DNA of 64,000 nt from Panicum virgatum (Eukaryota; Streptophyta; Magnoliopsida; Poales; Poaceae): positions 25,388,938-25,452,937 of the forward strand of contig NC_053146.1 in assembly GCF_016808335.1 (NCBI RefSeq). The letters are read 5' to 3'. The position numbers and the translations under genes were made by a program. Each line of letters starts with the position of its first letter. Position 1 is the stretch's first letter. Positions 10,994 to 22,900 of this stretch are shown here, piece after piece. Below the pieces are notes generated by a model. It did no database searches. It had not been told where the DNA came from and saw only the letters and a list, made by a program, of their open reading frames with translations.

Positions 10994-12005
10994 CAACCCC
11001 AGGAGGTGAACCAAGGGAATCCAGGAGCCCAGAGACGCCCGCAACGACCCCTCCCCGGACTTCGCGTCGTCTTCGCCGCCCGGACCTCGCCGCCGGTCCC
11101 CTGCGCCGCGCAATCCGGCCTCCCCAAGCCCTTGGTGAGCACACTTCGACCTCCCCTCTCTCCTGCGTTAGTTCTAGTAGCCTATAGGCCATGGCAACGG
11201 CCAAAACCCCGCACGCCGGCGGATTCCCGACGCCCGGGACCGCCGCCGCCGTTGCAAGCGCAACTCAGAGCACCCCGTGTCCCATTCTTGACCCAGGTGG
11301 CTTTACACGTGTCTCCCTAACCATCCCAGGCCAAATCCCTACTCGATTTGAACCCCGGAGCGTCGATTTCGACGAACTCCGGCAAGCCGCCGCCGCTAGG
11401 CTCGCCGCCGGCGCTGCCAGCGCCGCCGCCCGCGCCCCTTTCACCCTGGGCCGCCAGATCTTGGATCAACGCGCCAGATTAGATCTAAACCCGAGCCATC
11501 CTGAGCCGCTAGATCTCGATCCAACGGTCTGGATCCAAGCATACTGGTTCGGCCTGGTTAATTTTCTAAAGAGACCCCCATCTTTATCGAAATCAACCCG
11601 CAGTCCGATCTTATTCAAAAATAATTACGCAGAGGTCCTGTTTTTATCGCTTAGCCCCCTGAGTTCTTTAAAAATAGAACCCGCCGTCCTTCCAGGGCTT
11701 TTTCACACGTTAGACCCTGAAGCTTTAGTTTAATTACGTTTAGGCCCTCGGTTTTAGCAGAAAAGTCCCTGGAACCCCGTTTTTCTTACAAATAAGCCCC
11801 TGGACCTTGTTTTTAGCCTAGAATACGCGTTTTAGCTCTGTTTTAAGCGTTCTTTATGTCCACGCGATCGTTGTAACGCGTAGAATAGCTTTAGACTAGT
11901 CTAGTGTGCTGTTTTTATGTATTGATGTACTGTTTCTTTGTTTTTGTTAGTGTTTGCTTGTATGCTTATTGTCGTGCATTGTTTTGGCCATGTGTTCGTG
12001 AGTAG

Positions 12006-13188
12006 ACGTTGATCCATCTGAGGAGCCCCTGTACCAGTACCCAGAGCAGCCGTCTTCGGAGCAATTTGAGCAGCAGCCAGATCAGTACGAGGAAGGCAAG
12101 TATAACATGAACAACCTATCACCTTTAAATACAATTTCATACTGCATTTTAATACTGTATGCCTATAAGGATTTCCTAGCCACTTTATATCCTTTATATA
12201 TATCCTTGGGTTGCATTTTGGTTAGTTGTGCTAGGTTGCTGCGCTATAACACACTCTGGTCCTTTTTAATTAATTTGACTAATGGTTTACTTGAACTTAA
12301 TTCTGAGAGTGGCCCTCTGTGTGGATGAGTGGCTCACGTCTCGTTAAAAGATGGTTTTTGAAGAAACATGGTTTAGGGGGCCGGCACGGTGCTTAGTGCT
12401 TGGTTGGCCACTCTCCATAAGGACCGGTTCATAGAGCGACAACCTGGGACAACAGCGCTACCACAAGGCTAGAATGGGATAGACTTGGCGTAATAATTAG
12501 ATCTTTTTGGTTTGGAGTAACTTACCTGTGGGGTAGGGGCGGTAAGCTTCTATGGACCTCGTGCTGAGTGGCCTCGTCTGTGCTTCGTGTCTTGACGCCC
12601 ACTAGACCTGCTCCATAGTCGCCGATCCACCCTCGCGGTTACTCCCTACCAACGAGATTCTTTGTAAAGGCCTCGTAGTGAGTCGCTAGTCATCTCACCT
12701 AAGGAAGTGTGATGAACAACTGGCGTAGCTCACGACTTGTGGGTAAAGATGTGCAACCTCTGCAGAGTGTAAAACTGGTATACTAGCCGTGCTCACGGTT
12801 ATGAGCGGCCCAGATCCTCCTTTTGATTAGTGGGGTTGTCTCCTTCCGACGAGGGAGGTGCCTCTCGGGGTTACCTTGGTGGCTTGGTTTTGGTTTGGTT
12901 CTCAGTAGTATCATAATTAAATTTGACTAATTACTATGTAACTGGGTTAACGGTAATTCATCAACTCGTAGTAAATAGCTTTAATAAAATTTTGCCTACA
13001 CTTAAAAGCTAATGCAATTGAGTCAGCCAACCTTAGAGCCTCATAGTTTGTGTTATACTTGTTGAGTACGGTTGTGTACTCACTCTTGCCTCTTCTCTAC
13101 TTTTTCCTCTTGGCTACGCTACTGCTGCTCAGTTCCTGCCGACACGAGGGAGTTCGTCCAGCGCTACCAGGACTACGAGGACTTCTAG
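12006..13188 (+). other. LTR-borne exon pair (exon 3, GC-AG intron, exon 4), copy A2
   Basis: Exon 3 is 12006-12095 (90 nt) with donor AAG|GCAAGT. The intron is 12096-13132. Exon 4 is 13133-13188 (56 nt) and ends in TAG. Exon 2 (10994-11134) ends at TTG|GTGAGC and joins exon 3 in the same phase as in A1 and F. The exon 3 frame gives an acidic Glu/Gln/Tyr-rich peptide with no internal stop. D is inserted 8 nt after the stop codon. Confidence 0.5.
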
Positions 13189-13201
13189 GTGTTCGTCTCC
13201 C

Positions 13202-16200
13202 TGTGACACCTCAGGTGTTAGCACATCTAATACAATCAAGGTACCTTAGTTAAAGTTAAAAGAAACATTTGAGAATTTAATTCAAAAAGAAAGGATCAAA
13301 TAAAAGACAAATCATACAAAAGAAATTAAAGGAAAAAGAAAAAGGAGTGGGAAGCAACTCAAAATTTATTTCAAAAATGTGCACAAAATTTTAGTTGCTC
13401 ATGAGAGCTGTTTCAATTGACATGTGCTCAATTGAACTTCAGCCAAAATCAATTCAAAAACTGAATAAAACTAAAGTCCTTTTGTGCAAATATGCAAATG
13501 TACCAATAGTTCAAAATGTGAGTTTCAAATGAAATTTTGCATAACACAAAAGTTGTAGATCTTGAAAAGTTATGCAAAAGTGGTATTCAACACTTTTCCA
13601 TTTGAGCCCTCCAATTAGGAGATAATTTTAGTTTACCGAGAGGTCCCTGGAATTTCAGAAATCACAAATATGCCCTTATCTCCATCTCTCTCTTTCCCGG
13701 CCTGCTCTGTTCGCGCCGCCCGCCGTACGCCGCCGGTGGACTTCGTCCACTGCGCGCCCGCGGCCAAATGGACCCGGGGAAACCTCTCCACGCCACCTGG
13801 CCTGCCCCTTGGCGCCCTCCCACGCCCACACGCGTCCCAGGCCGCTCCCCGAGCCGCCACGACATCCCCAGCCATGCGCCGCGCCGCTGCCTCCTCCGCC
13901 CGCTCGCCGTCGACTCGCCCAGGCCAAATCTACCGCCCCCAGTCACTCCATTCCTCACCCAGGAGCTCTTTGGCCTATAAAGACCCCCAGAACCCCCCCA
14001 GTCGCGCCCCTTCTTCCCCTTCTTCCTCCTCCCGCCGCTCCGCCATGGCCGCCGAGATCCAGCTCTCGCGGACCGGCTAGCCCAGCCCCACATTGCCCCC
14101 TCCGACCACCGCAGCAGCTTCGCCACCTCCCAGTTAAGCTCCACGCACGCGGAATCGAATCCAAACCCCCTCCCGAAGCCGTTCCCCTTTTGCGCCGCCG
14201 CCGGCGAGCTCAGGCTCACCGCGGACCGGCCAGCTCCGGGGAAGACCGAGCCCGACAGCTACCCCAGAAGCATCCACGAGCTCACGCGGTGCTCGTGCGC
14301 GCCTTGTTCCCCTACCCCGAGCCCTCCTTCGCCTCCAGCGCCGGCGAACCGAACAACCGACCCGCCATCAACGCCGACGAGCTTGAACCTGTGCTCCAAA
14401 CGCTCGAACGTCGACCAGGGTAGGTGTTCCTCGATCCTTTCTCCCCCACGCGCCTCCCCGTGGCAGCCCCGGTAAGCCCTGCACCGCAGAACACCACCGG
14501 CAAGATGCCACGGCGGAGAAGGCCGGCGAAGGACCCGGTTGTAATTTCTTTTTTTCGTTCAAGGGTGTCTCTGCAAGTTTTACAGTGTATACCAGTGAAC
14601 TTCTAAAATGCGAAACAAATCACAGAAAAATCAGAAAAATGCAAACTCAACTGATCTGGAATCCTTGTAACAAAATCTACAAATTTTGTAACATTCACAT
14701 TTGCAGAAACTCAACCGAATTTAATCTAGGGAAAAGATTAAGAAAATCACCTTATGCATGTTCATGAAGTTCTACTCATCAAATGACCTTGATTTTTGGA
14801 TACGTTATAACTAATGAGATGCTAAGATCACAGTAAAAAGATGACACCAAACCAAAACAGTTATCAGGTTAGAACAATCAAGATTCTCTAATCTGTTGTT
14901 AGCATTCTCGATTTAATTCTGGAAAATATGTACATGAACTTGCTCTGAAAAGTTTATTACAGCCTTGTGTCACTGAATCCCTGCAAATCTCTAAATTTCA
15001 AATTTATTAGAGTTCATTTGCTATATACCATGATTTATGCTTGTTTAATCAACTTAATTCCTCATATATAGTTCTTATGCTCAGAAAAATCCATATTTAT
15101 TTCTGGAGTCTCTTTTTGGCTCTGTGTTCCTGTCAAAAAAATTTGAGCTGCAGTTACTGGGTTTGGCTTTGTCGAATAATCATGCTTATCATCTTAGGGC
15201 TAGATTTACTATTTTTGTTCTGAGTAATCTACAATGTTTCTGATCATTATTTTTGGGCATGATCTCGTTTAGAGTATGTTCTACCTGTGATAAAAAGTTC
15301 AGATGCAATACTGGTCAAATGCATCTTGAGAAATTCATGCAAACTCATGTTAAGTTAACTGAATAACTAATTTATCATAGTGAGTTAAATCTTGAAACAT
15401 TTTCTGGAGTATGTCTAACTCAGGACTAGTCTCTGGTAAAAATTTGAGAACCAAATTCTTAGCAAAACTTTCTGTAGAATTAATCTTTGTTAATGGCTTG
15501 CTGTTTTTAATCTTTTTATCACCTCTGCTATATAAGGGTATAAAATCTGGAAAAATTTCAGTACTGAGTTTATGCTTTGAAGTTGCTTGCATAAAATTTG
15601 TAGCACCAGAACCCATGTTGAACATTCTGTACAAAAAAATGAAGCAACTAGAGTAATCCATTTGCATGAATAGTTATAGTTTTTGCTCTATGATAGATGC
15701 TGAAATTTATACCCTGAATGTTCAAGTTTGAATCTGAGTTACTTTAGTGTTTCATCACTAGCTCTTTAGTAGTTGTGTTGTTAAGGAATAATGAAAGCAT
15801 GCTATGTGTTGAAATTGAAAATGAAAACCCAAAACCCCACTCATTCATGAATAACCGTAGTTATGCTTGCTACTCTATAAACGATTGCCCATGCAATGAA
15901 ATGTGAAATCATCACTAAATTAACTTTCGTGGACTACAACTTTATCGTGAAGGAAAGAAATTATGTCCCTGAATAACTCAAAATCTTGCATTGCATATAG
16001 AAACGGTTAACCTCGCGGACGGAGACTACGAACTGGTGCCCGCGGACTCTCGTGCAGAGCAGGAGGTTAATCTGAACTGTACTAACTTGTCTCAAGACCT
16101 GGGCCAAGCCCCAGAAGCTTTTCTGTCTGACAGTGCCCAAGAAGGCAAGCCCCGGAGCATAATCCCACTATTTTTCCGAATTACCATTCTGCTATCTATT

Positions 16201-17602
16201 TATTAATGTATGGTAATAGTTGGTTTTCTGCATTTAAGTTCTCTAGGCGTTGATCGAAAACCCTAGATGCATGATCCATAGGAACCTATGTTTGATACCG
16301 GATCTTTTTATCGACTAGTTGCCATGCTAAATAGGCACGGTAGAAGTCGAGTGGTTCCCTGCCTCTCGCGAGCAAATAGGAATTGTACTGACTTTATTTT
16401 CCTGTTGAAATGTAAGGACAACAGGCGGGGTTGTGTAGTTGTGATACCCCGCTGGTGTAGTCAAAAATGGCTAAGGTCGCGGTGTGTGGCTCATTTCGTT
16501 AAGCGTTTGAAAGTACTAGCCACATACCGAGAAATATGGTAATCGGTAAGCTTAAGTACCTGATTGGACCGGCGAGTGGAACGATCTCGCACCCTCCTGG
16601 TAGAAGTAGGGTTTATTTTATGTCGCGACGTACAGGTGCAGAGTGGTCGGACTCTGTAGTCGGGGAGGGTGTTCCGGATCCACGGACCGGAAAGAAAGGG
16701 GAAAAGTAGCGTGGGCGGGAGCGAAGTCGATCCCCATGCGTGTGGTCTAGGTTCCCCTGGCCAGGTTGAAATTCGATTCGGAATCGTCCGCCTCTCACGG
16801 CATGAGATTGCTTAATGATTTCGGTCACACAGAGTAACAAGTGGAACATGATGATAATAATATTGCTGGTTGATTTAATGAATGCTCTACCATGTTTGTG
16901 TAGAGTCAGATGCAAACTTAGAATGGTTAATCTAACTAGAAGATGGCTAGATAAAAAAAAAACTGGAAATAAGGACCAACTTTTAGTGGCATTTTTTTTG
17001 GCAAAACAAACCCCACCAACCAAAAAGCCTTGCATGTCTAGTTATCGGACTATGTTATATCCGGTGACGGGTCAGTCTTGCTGAGTATTAGTATACTCAG
17101 CCTTGCTTGTGGCACTGTTTTTCAGGTACTAACTTTGAAGATCTGTTTGCGAGTCTTACTTGGCCTTGTACTCTGCCTCCGGGTTGGTCTGTTGAGTGGG
17201 ATGGCCCTTCAGCTGGTGCTAATCACCCTCCCGCTGAGTGACGCATTCGTACGGGCTTTACCGATGCGTCACGTTATTTCGTTAGTTATCTTTTAATGCT
17301 TTCGCTGAACTTTGAGACTTGAATAATTTGAGGAGTTGGAACTCCGTAGTACTTCACTAGTCTGAACATGGTTTGTAATAAATTTTTCTTTCCGCTGCAA
17401 TCACTCTGAGATGTATGAAATGGTTTGTGTTGTAATCTCTGGGCTCACCTTCGTGTGAGTGTTGTCTGCTGATCCTGGAATAGCGTGGCTTTTATCGAGG
17501 CTTCACTCGAGGAACTACCGGTGAGTGCCAAATTGGGTCAGAGTTGCTTAGCAACGAAGATCAGTGCACCCGGGCCCAGTAGTTTTGGGTGGTTCCGCCA
17601 CA
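13202..17602 (+). repeat. 5' LTR of D (4.4 kb)
   Basis: It runs from TGTGACACCTCAGG to GGTTCCGCCACA. A GC-rich promoter/leader portion at about 13680-14540 contains a TATA box, and the remainder is AT-rich. Long plus- and minus-strand frames here are repeated in the 3' LTR and look like composition effects. Donor-like sites such as CCCG|GTAAGC (about 14470) are present. Confidence 0.95.
13975..13982 (+). promoter_or_regulatory. TATA box of D 5' LTR
   Basis: CTATAAAG lies within TTTGGCCTATAAAGACC, upstream of a C-rich leader. The 3' LTR has the identical box at 25235-25242. Confidence 0.7.
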
Positions 17603-17604
17603 GC

Positions 17605-17616
17605 TGGCATCAGAGC
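17605..17616 (+). other. Primer-binding site of D (initiator-Met tRNA)
   Basis: TGGCATCAGAGC begins two bases after the LTR. It differs from the plant initiator-Met site by one T-to-C change. Confidence 0.8.
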
Positions 17617-18373
17617 CCGCAGACAGCCTACCAGAGATGGCAACCTCGGTTTTCAAAACCACAATTTAAAACTTGACTTCAAAGCTACTAAAGATTTTGA
17701 AAAAGTTGAGGATCTCCAAGGACAAGTCTAGGACGTAATGCCCTAGGGAATCTTATGGGTATAATCAGGTGGCTTATTTTGTATGGCTAACTTCCAGCAC
17801 ATTACCTTTCAGTATTTAAATTCTGCAACTACGTCGTCGCCACGAAGGTATGCTTACTCAGTCAGCTGAGGGAGTCTGACCTTCCCGTCGGTGATGCGAG
17901 CCGAACGCTGGAGCTCAAGCAGTGGCCTACTTGAGCTGCTGCCCATATACCAACTTCGGTTGAGTATATGGGGAGTAATGGTTCGAAATTGGAATTCAAT
18001 TCCCCGTCAAAGACGGTACTCAGTCAATACATTGTTTCGATAACGTATGCTTAACGTTGTCCATATGGTGGTAATGGTATGGATGCCGATTCTATAGTGA
18101 TCGGTAATGTATGGGGACGCTTTCGTGAGTGCTGGCACGAAAGGTTCATTTTATATACTGTCAATCTTCTGCAGGTACGCTAACTCGAAATCGAATTATA
18201 GGCTATCTAGCTCAGGCCTTGCACCTGGCGGTCCAGCTGAGAGATGGGATCTTGTGTGAATTTTTGAGAATTTTTGAAGCAAGTTCTCTACAGTTTTGGC
18301 CATTTCTTTCACTGTTCCAGAGTTAGTAGTTCTTGTTACCATCAGCTGATCCATCGGTCTTTTGTTGGGACAG
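17617..18373 (+). other. Leader of D with a 39-bp copy of downstream coding sequence
   Basis: No coding frame is evident here. Positions 18210-18248 are identical to 18878-18916 inside the extra ORF. The leader ends with GGGACAG directly against the ORF start codon. Confidence 0.7.
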
Positions 18374-19273
18374 ATGGAAGAGCTGCTGGTCGTTGACGCG
18401 CAGGGGCACGTGCACTCCGCTTGCCTGCACTGGGACGGGTTTCCCCGCCGTCTTTGGGAGCTTTTGAGTGCAGCCGGTTACCTCCAGCCACCGGTTTACG
18501 ATGGCCACGAGTTTGTGGAGGACGGAGTTCGTCGCTGCAGTGTGACGATGGTGATCCCGCAGCACCCGCTCAACGGGTGGGAGCCGATCGTGACTCAGAT
18601 GGTCGGTCACTACCTGCTGGACACCTGGGAGCTTACCGCCATGAGGGCGATGACCACCTTTTGCTCTTTGCGCCCTCTGGAGGTGGTTCTGACCGCGTTC
18701 GGGTTGTTCCCTGCACCTGACCCGGCAGACCCGCTTTGGCTCGACCGGATGGCACACGTGGACGTGGTCGCTACCCTTGACCCGGTCGGGGCCCTTCGGA
18801 CGACAGCGAGGTGCTTGGACGGTCTCTACAGACTTCACACTTACCAGGGTTACGCCGTCGCTCAGTTGGTGGACCACGCTCAGGCCTTGCACCTGGCGGT
18901 CCAGCTGAGAGATGGGCAGCTTCAGGAGGCTAGTACCGAGCTCGAGAGCAGGGCTACTCTTATCGCCCAGCTCCACGGCCAGGTTCACGAGCTTCAGGAC
19001 ACTGTGTCGGATCGTGACGCTACGATCAACTTCCTAGAGGACCAGTTTCACGACCTGCAGCTTGAGATGGACGAGGCTCAGGGGCAGCTCCACGCGATAC
19101 AGCACGCGCAGGATGCCCTTCACGCACCTCCCGACGAGATGCAGGTGGACGAGGAGGACGAGCCCCAGGAGATAGAGGGTGTTTCAGAGATGGACTCCGA
19201 GGACCAGGCGCCACAGCCCGCACCGGTTGAGGTTCACACTCCCGCGGCGAGTGAGGCATCGGTCAACATGTAG
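18374..19273 (+). CDS. Extra ORF upstream of gag in element D, coiled-coil protein
   Basis: This is an intact 299-residue frame from ATG 18374. The first 165 or so residues look globular, with blocks such as WEPIVTQMVGHYLLDTWEL. Residues about 175-245 have heptad-like hydrophobic spacing and predict a coiled coil. An acidic tail follows (MQVDEEDEPQEIEG and SEMDSEDQ). There is no CCHC, protease or capsid motif, so it is not a gag duplicate. From memory, similar hypothetical proteins occur with grass gypsy elements, but I could not check this. It is undamaged although gag-pol carries two stops. A role in RNA or chromatin binding or in gag assembly is speculation. Translation would need its own mRNA form, and a CAG acceptor-like site abuts the ATG. 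Confidence 0.75.
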   Translation: MEELLVVDAQGHVHSACLHWDGFPRRLWELLSAAGYLQPPVYDGHEFVEDGVRRCSVTMVIPQHPLNGWEPIVTQMVGHYLLDTWELTAMRAMTTFCSLRPLEVVLTAFGLFPAPDPADPLWLDRMAHVDVVATLDPVGALRTTARCLDGLYRLHTYQGYAVAQLVDHAQALHLAVQLRDGQLQEASTELESRATLIAQLHGQVHELQDTVSDRDATINFLEDQFHDLQLEMDEAQGQLHAIQHAQDALHAPPDEMQVDEEDEPQEIEGVSEMDSEDQAPQPAPVEVHTPAASEASVNM

Positions 19274-19927
19274 ACCGAGGCGCTGTTTCTTAGCTTTTGT
19301 AGACTCCTCTTAGTGTGGCCTACTTTTGGATCATGGCTACTAGGCTAACTTAGAGTTGAGTAACCCCCTTAGTACTGATGTTAGGAGTGACCAAGTAGAA
19401 ATGAGAGAACGATGGATGTAATGAACCCCTAATGCTACTAGTGTTAATTATCAGTGATCTGCAAAAAGCGGAAGGCAGCAGCTAGATCGAATTTTTATCC
19501 TCTTTTCCTTTCGGATTTAGCTCCTGAGTTGAATACCAAAGTTGTTCCAAATTTCATCAGGAACCTGCTCGCAAAATTTCAGCCCAAACGGATTGGTATT
19601 GTAGGAGAAAATCGCAAATTACAGAAGCTCTGTTTTCTGTGAAGCAGAAAAACCAGAGGAGGAGTAATTGAATTTTTCGACTAACCTACTCTAGAAATCT
19701 GACTTTGTGATGACTACCAAAGTTGTAGATCATGAAATTTCCTATCTCTTGTAAAAATTTCAAGTCCATATCATGTACCGAACTCCAGTTATGAGCGTTT
19801 TCGTATCGCTGGTCTTGCTGCACAACCTGATTAAGCAATTTCCAGTATTTCCATGTCATTTTGAGATGTATATTCCATTTGAAATGATGATAATGATGAG
19901 CCTAATGCAAAAGTACTCACATTTCAG
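19274..19927 (+). other. Spacer between the extra ORF and gag-pol of D
   Basis: This is AT-rich and shows no frame with coding character. It ends ACATTTCAG directly against the gag ATG, a good 3' splice-site sequence. An alternatively spliced mRNA could thus skip the extra ORF. Confidence 0.6.
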
Positions 19928-22900
19928 ATGGTTGGATCAACTCGAGGCACCCCTAGTGGTTTTGGAGCCGGAGGGAATGGCGATCCACCTCCACCTCCTC
20001 CACCAGTGGGTATTGCTGAGGTTCTTGCTGCCCAGACAGAGATTTTGCGGCAGTTGGTTCAAGCTCAGCAACAACCGCGGGGTGGGCATCATGCTCATCA
20101 CGCACAAGAAGCGAGCTACCAAGATTTCCTCAGTACTCAGCCTCCGCTGTTCAATAAAGCGGATGAGCCTCTGGACGCTGACGCTTGGATTCGCACGATC
20201 GAGTCCAAGTTTTCTCTATTGACGACTCCTTGTTCCGAAGCGAACAAGACTCGCTATGCCGCGCAGCAGCTTCGCGGATCAGCTCGTATGTGGTGGGATC
20301 ATTACCACGGGATGCTACCGGCTGATCATGTGGTGAATTGGAATGAATTCAAATTGGCTTTTCGAGATCATCATATTCCAGCTGGACTTCTTGACCGTAA
20401 GCTCAACGAGTTCTTGGCCTTGACTCAGGGCACTCGTACCGTGGTGCAGTATGCTCAAGTATTCCATCAATTGTGTCAGTATGCTGGACATCATGCCGAT
20501 ACCGACGCTAAGAAGCGTGAACGCTTCCGTCGAGGCCTTAGTACCAAATTACAGGAGAGGCTAAATCTTGTCCGAGCAGACTCATTCAATGAATTGGTGA
20601 ATATGGCTATATCTCAGGAGGATCTAATTTCTGCACACCGCGCTGAAAAGAAGCGCAAGGCACCTGCTGGACCCTCGAGTGCCTCTGCACCGAGGTATCG
20701 TATTGTGCAAAATAACCCACCCGCGTCCTCTCAGAAGGCCCCTCAGCCAGGGCGTTGGATTATTCGGCCTCCTCAACAGCAGCAGCAGACTCGATTCGGG
20801 CTTCCCCAGCAAGCTCGATTTGCACCTCAGCAGCAGCAGAACGGCCCTAGGCCGAATGCTCAGCCAGCCGCTCGCCCCGATAATAATAACCGCTGTTTCA
20901 GATGCGGGAGTCCGGATCACTTTGCCAAGATGTGCCCCCAGGCGGGACAATCTCAAGGGCAGGCTTCTCGCAGGAATGATCAGAACAAGGGCAAGAGGCA
21001 AACCATTCAAGTCAGGCAGGGCCAACTTAACTTCACCAACCTTGCTGAACTACCCGAGGGAGCACCAATCATGTCGGGTACATTCTCTATAAACCAACAC
21101 CCCACAGTTATCTTATTCGATTCTGGTGCCTCTCATAGCTTCATTAGTTCTAAATTCGGAGCAAGGGTTGGGTTAGATTTCTGTCACACAAAAGGGTCAT
21201 TCATGATATCTACCCCGGGTGGTAAAGTCGCATCAAACCAAATCGTTCATAATGCGCCACTTAGTTTGGGTAGTAAAACTGTTCCTACCACTTTAATCTT
21301 GTTGCCACTAGAAGGTATGGACATTATTCTGGGAATGGATTGGATGAAAAGACATGGGGTAATGTTAGATATCTCTTCCCGAGCCGTTGAAATAAATTCT
21401 CCAACTCATGGTCATTCGGTTCTATATTTACCTCATCACCAATACAACAACTTTTGTGCCTATGCCATGAAAGATATTCGTCTCGAAGATATTCCGGTAG
21501 TCCGTGAATATGTAGATGTTTTTCCGGAGGATTTACCTGGTATGCCGCCAGACCGGGATATCGAATTTGTCATTGAACTTCAGCCTGGTACAGCACCTAT
21601 TTCAAAAAGGCCATACCGAATGCCGCCTAAAGAATTGGCTGAACTAAAAATCCAGCTACAAGAACTGTTGGACAAGGGTTTTATTCGCCCAAGTGCTTCA
21701 CCTTGGGGCTGTCCAGCATTGTTCGTAAAGAAGAAAGATGATAGTCTGAGGTTGTGTGTTGATTACCGGCCTCTCAATGCGGTGACCATCAAAAATAAAT
21801 ATCCACTTCCCCGCATTGATGTATTGTTTGATCAATTGGCTGGAGCAAAGATTTTCTCCAAGATTGATCTTCGTTCGGGTTATCATCAAATTAAAATCCG
21901 GCCTTGCGATATTCCCAAGACTGCCTTCTCAACCCGATATGGTCTCTATGAATATTTGGTTATGTCTTTCGGTCTCACCAATGCTCCGGCTTATTTTATG
22001 TATCTCATGAACTCGGTATTTATGCCGGAACTTGAAAAGTTTGTCGTGGTCTTTATTGACGACATTCTGATCTATTCCAAAGATGAGGCAGAACATGAGC
22101 AACATCTGCGCATTGTTCTTCAACGTCTCAGAGATCATAAGCTGTACGCAAAATTCTCCAAGTGTGAATTCTAGCTGGACACAGTCAAATTTCTGGGTCA
22201 CACTATATCTAGTGAAGGCATTTCAGTTGATCCCAGCAAAGTACAAGAAGTGATGGACTGGAAACCTCCTACTTCAGTTCATCAGATCCGCAGTTTTCTC
22301 GGCTTGGCGGGGTATTACCGCAGATTTATTCCGGACTTCTCCAGAATTGCTAAGCCCATGACAGAACTACTAAGGAAAGATGTCAAGTTTAAATGGAACA
22401 CGAAGTGTGATGAAGCATTCCATACATTGAGAGCACATCTAACCACTGCACCAGTCTTGGCTCAACCTGACAACAATAAACCATACGACGTTTATTGTGA
22501 TGCTTCAGGCACTGGTCTTGGTTGTGTTCTAATGCAAGACAATCGGGTGATAGCTTATGCTTCCCGAGCTCTTCGGCCACACGAGCTAAATTATCCCACT
22601 CATGATCTGGAACTAGCCGCCGTTATTCATGCTCTCAAGCTTTGGAGACATTATCTTATGGGCACTCATTGCAATATCTATACCGACCATAAGAGTCTCA
22701 AATACATTTTCACTCAAAGTGAGCTGAATATGAGGCAACGAAGATGGCTGGAATTAATCAAAGATTATGATCTGGAGGTTCATTATCATCCGGGCAAGGC
22801 GAATGTTGTAGCCGATGCGCTCAGTCGCAAGGTTCACTGCAATTGCCTATCAATGGAGTCATATAATGACACATTGTGTGCTGAAATGCAAAGGCTGAAA

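Larger units (their letters stand above)
9923..13201 (+). repeat. 5' LTR of A2, first part (to D insertion)
   Basis: It starts TGTAACACCC. The GC-rich leader at about 10200-11550 is followed by the AT-rich conserved module. D interrupts it at CTCCC (13197-13201), and the LTR resumes at 28870. Numerous GC-rich ORFs on both strands are composition artefacts. Confidence 0.9.

Noticed and set aside
18323..18988. 221-residue minus-strand ORF opposite the D extra ORF
   Set aside because: It is the antisense shadow of the plus-strand coding frame, with no recognisable motif.
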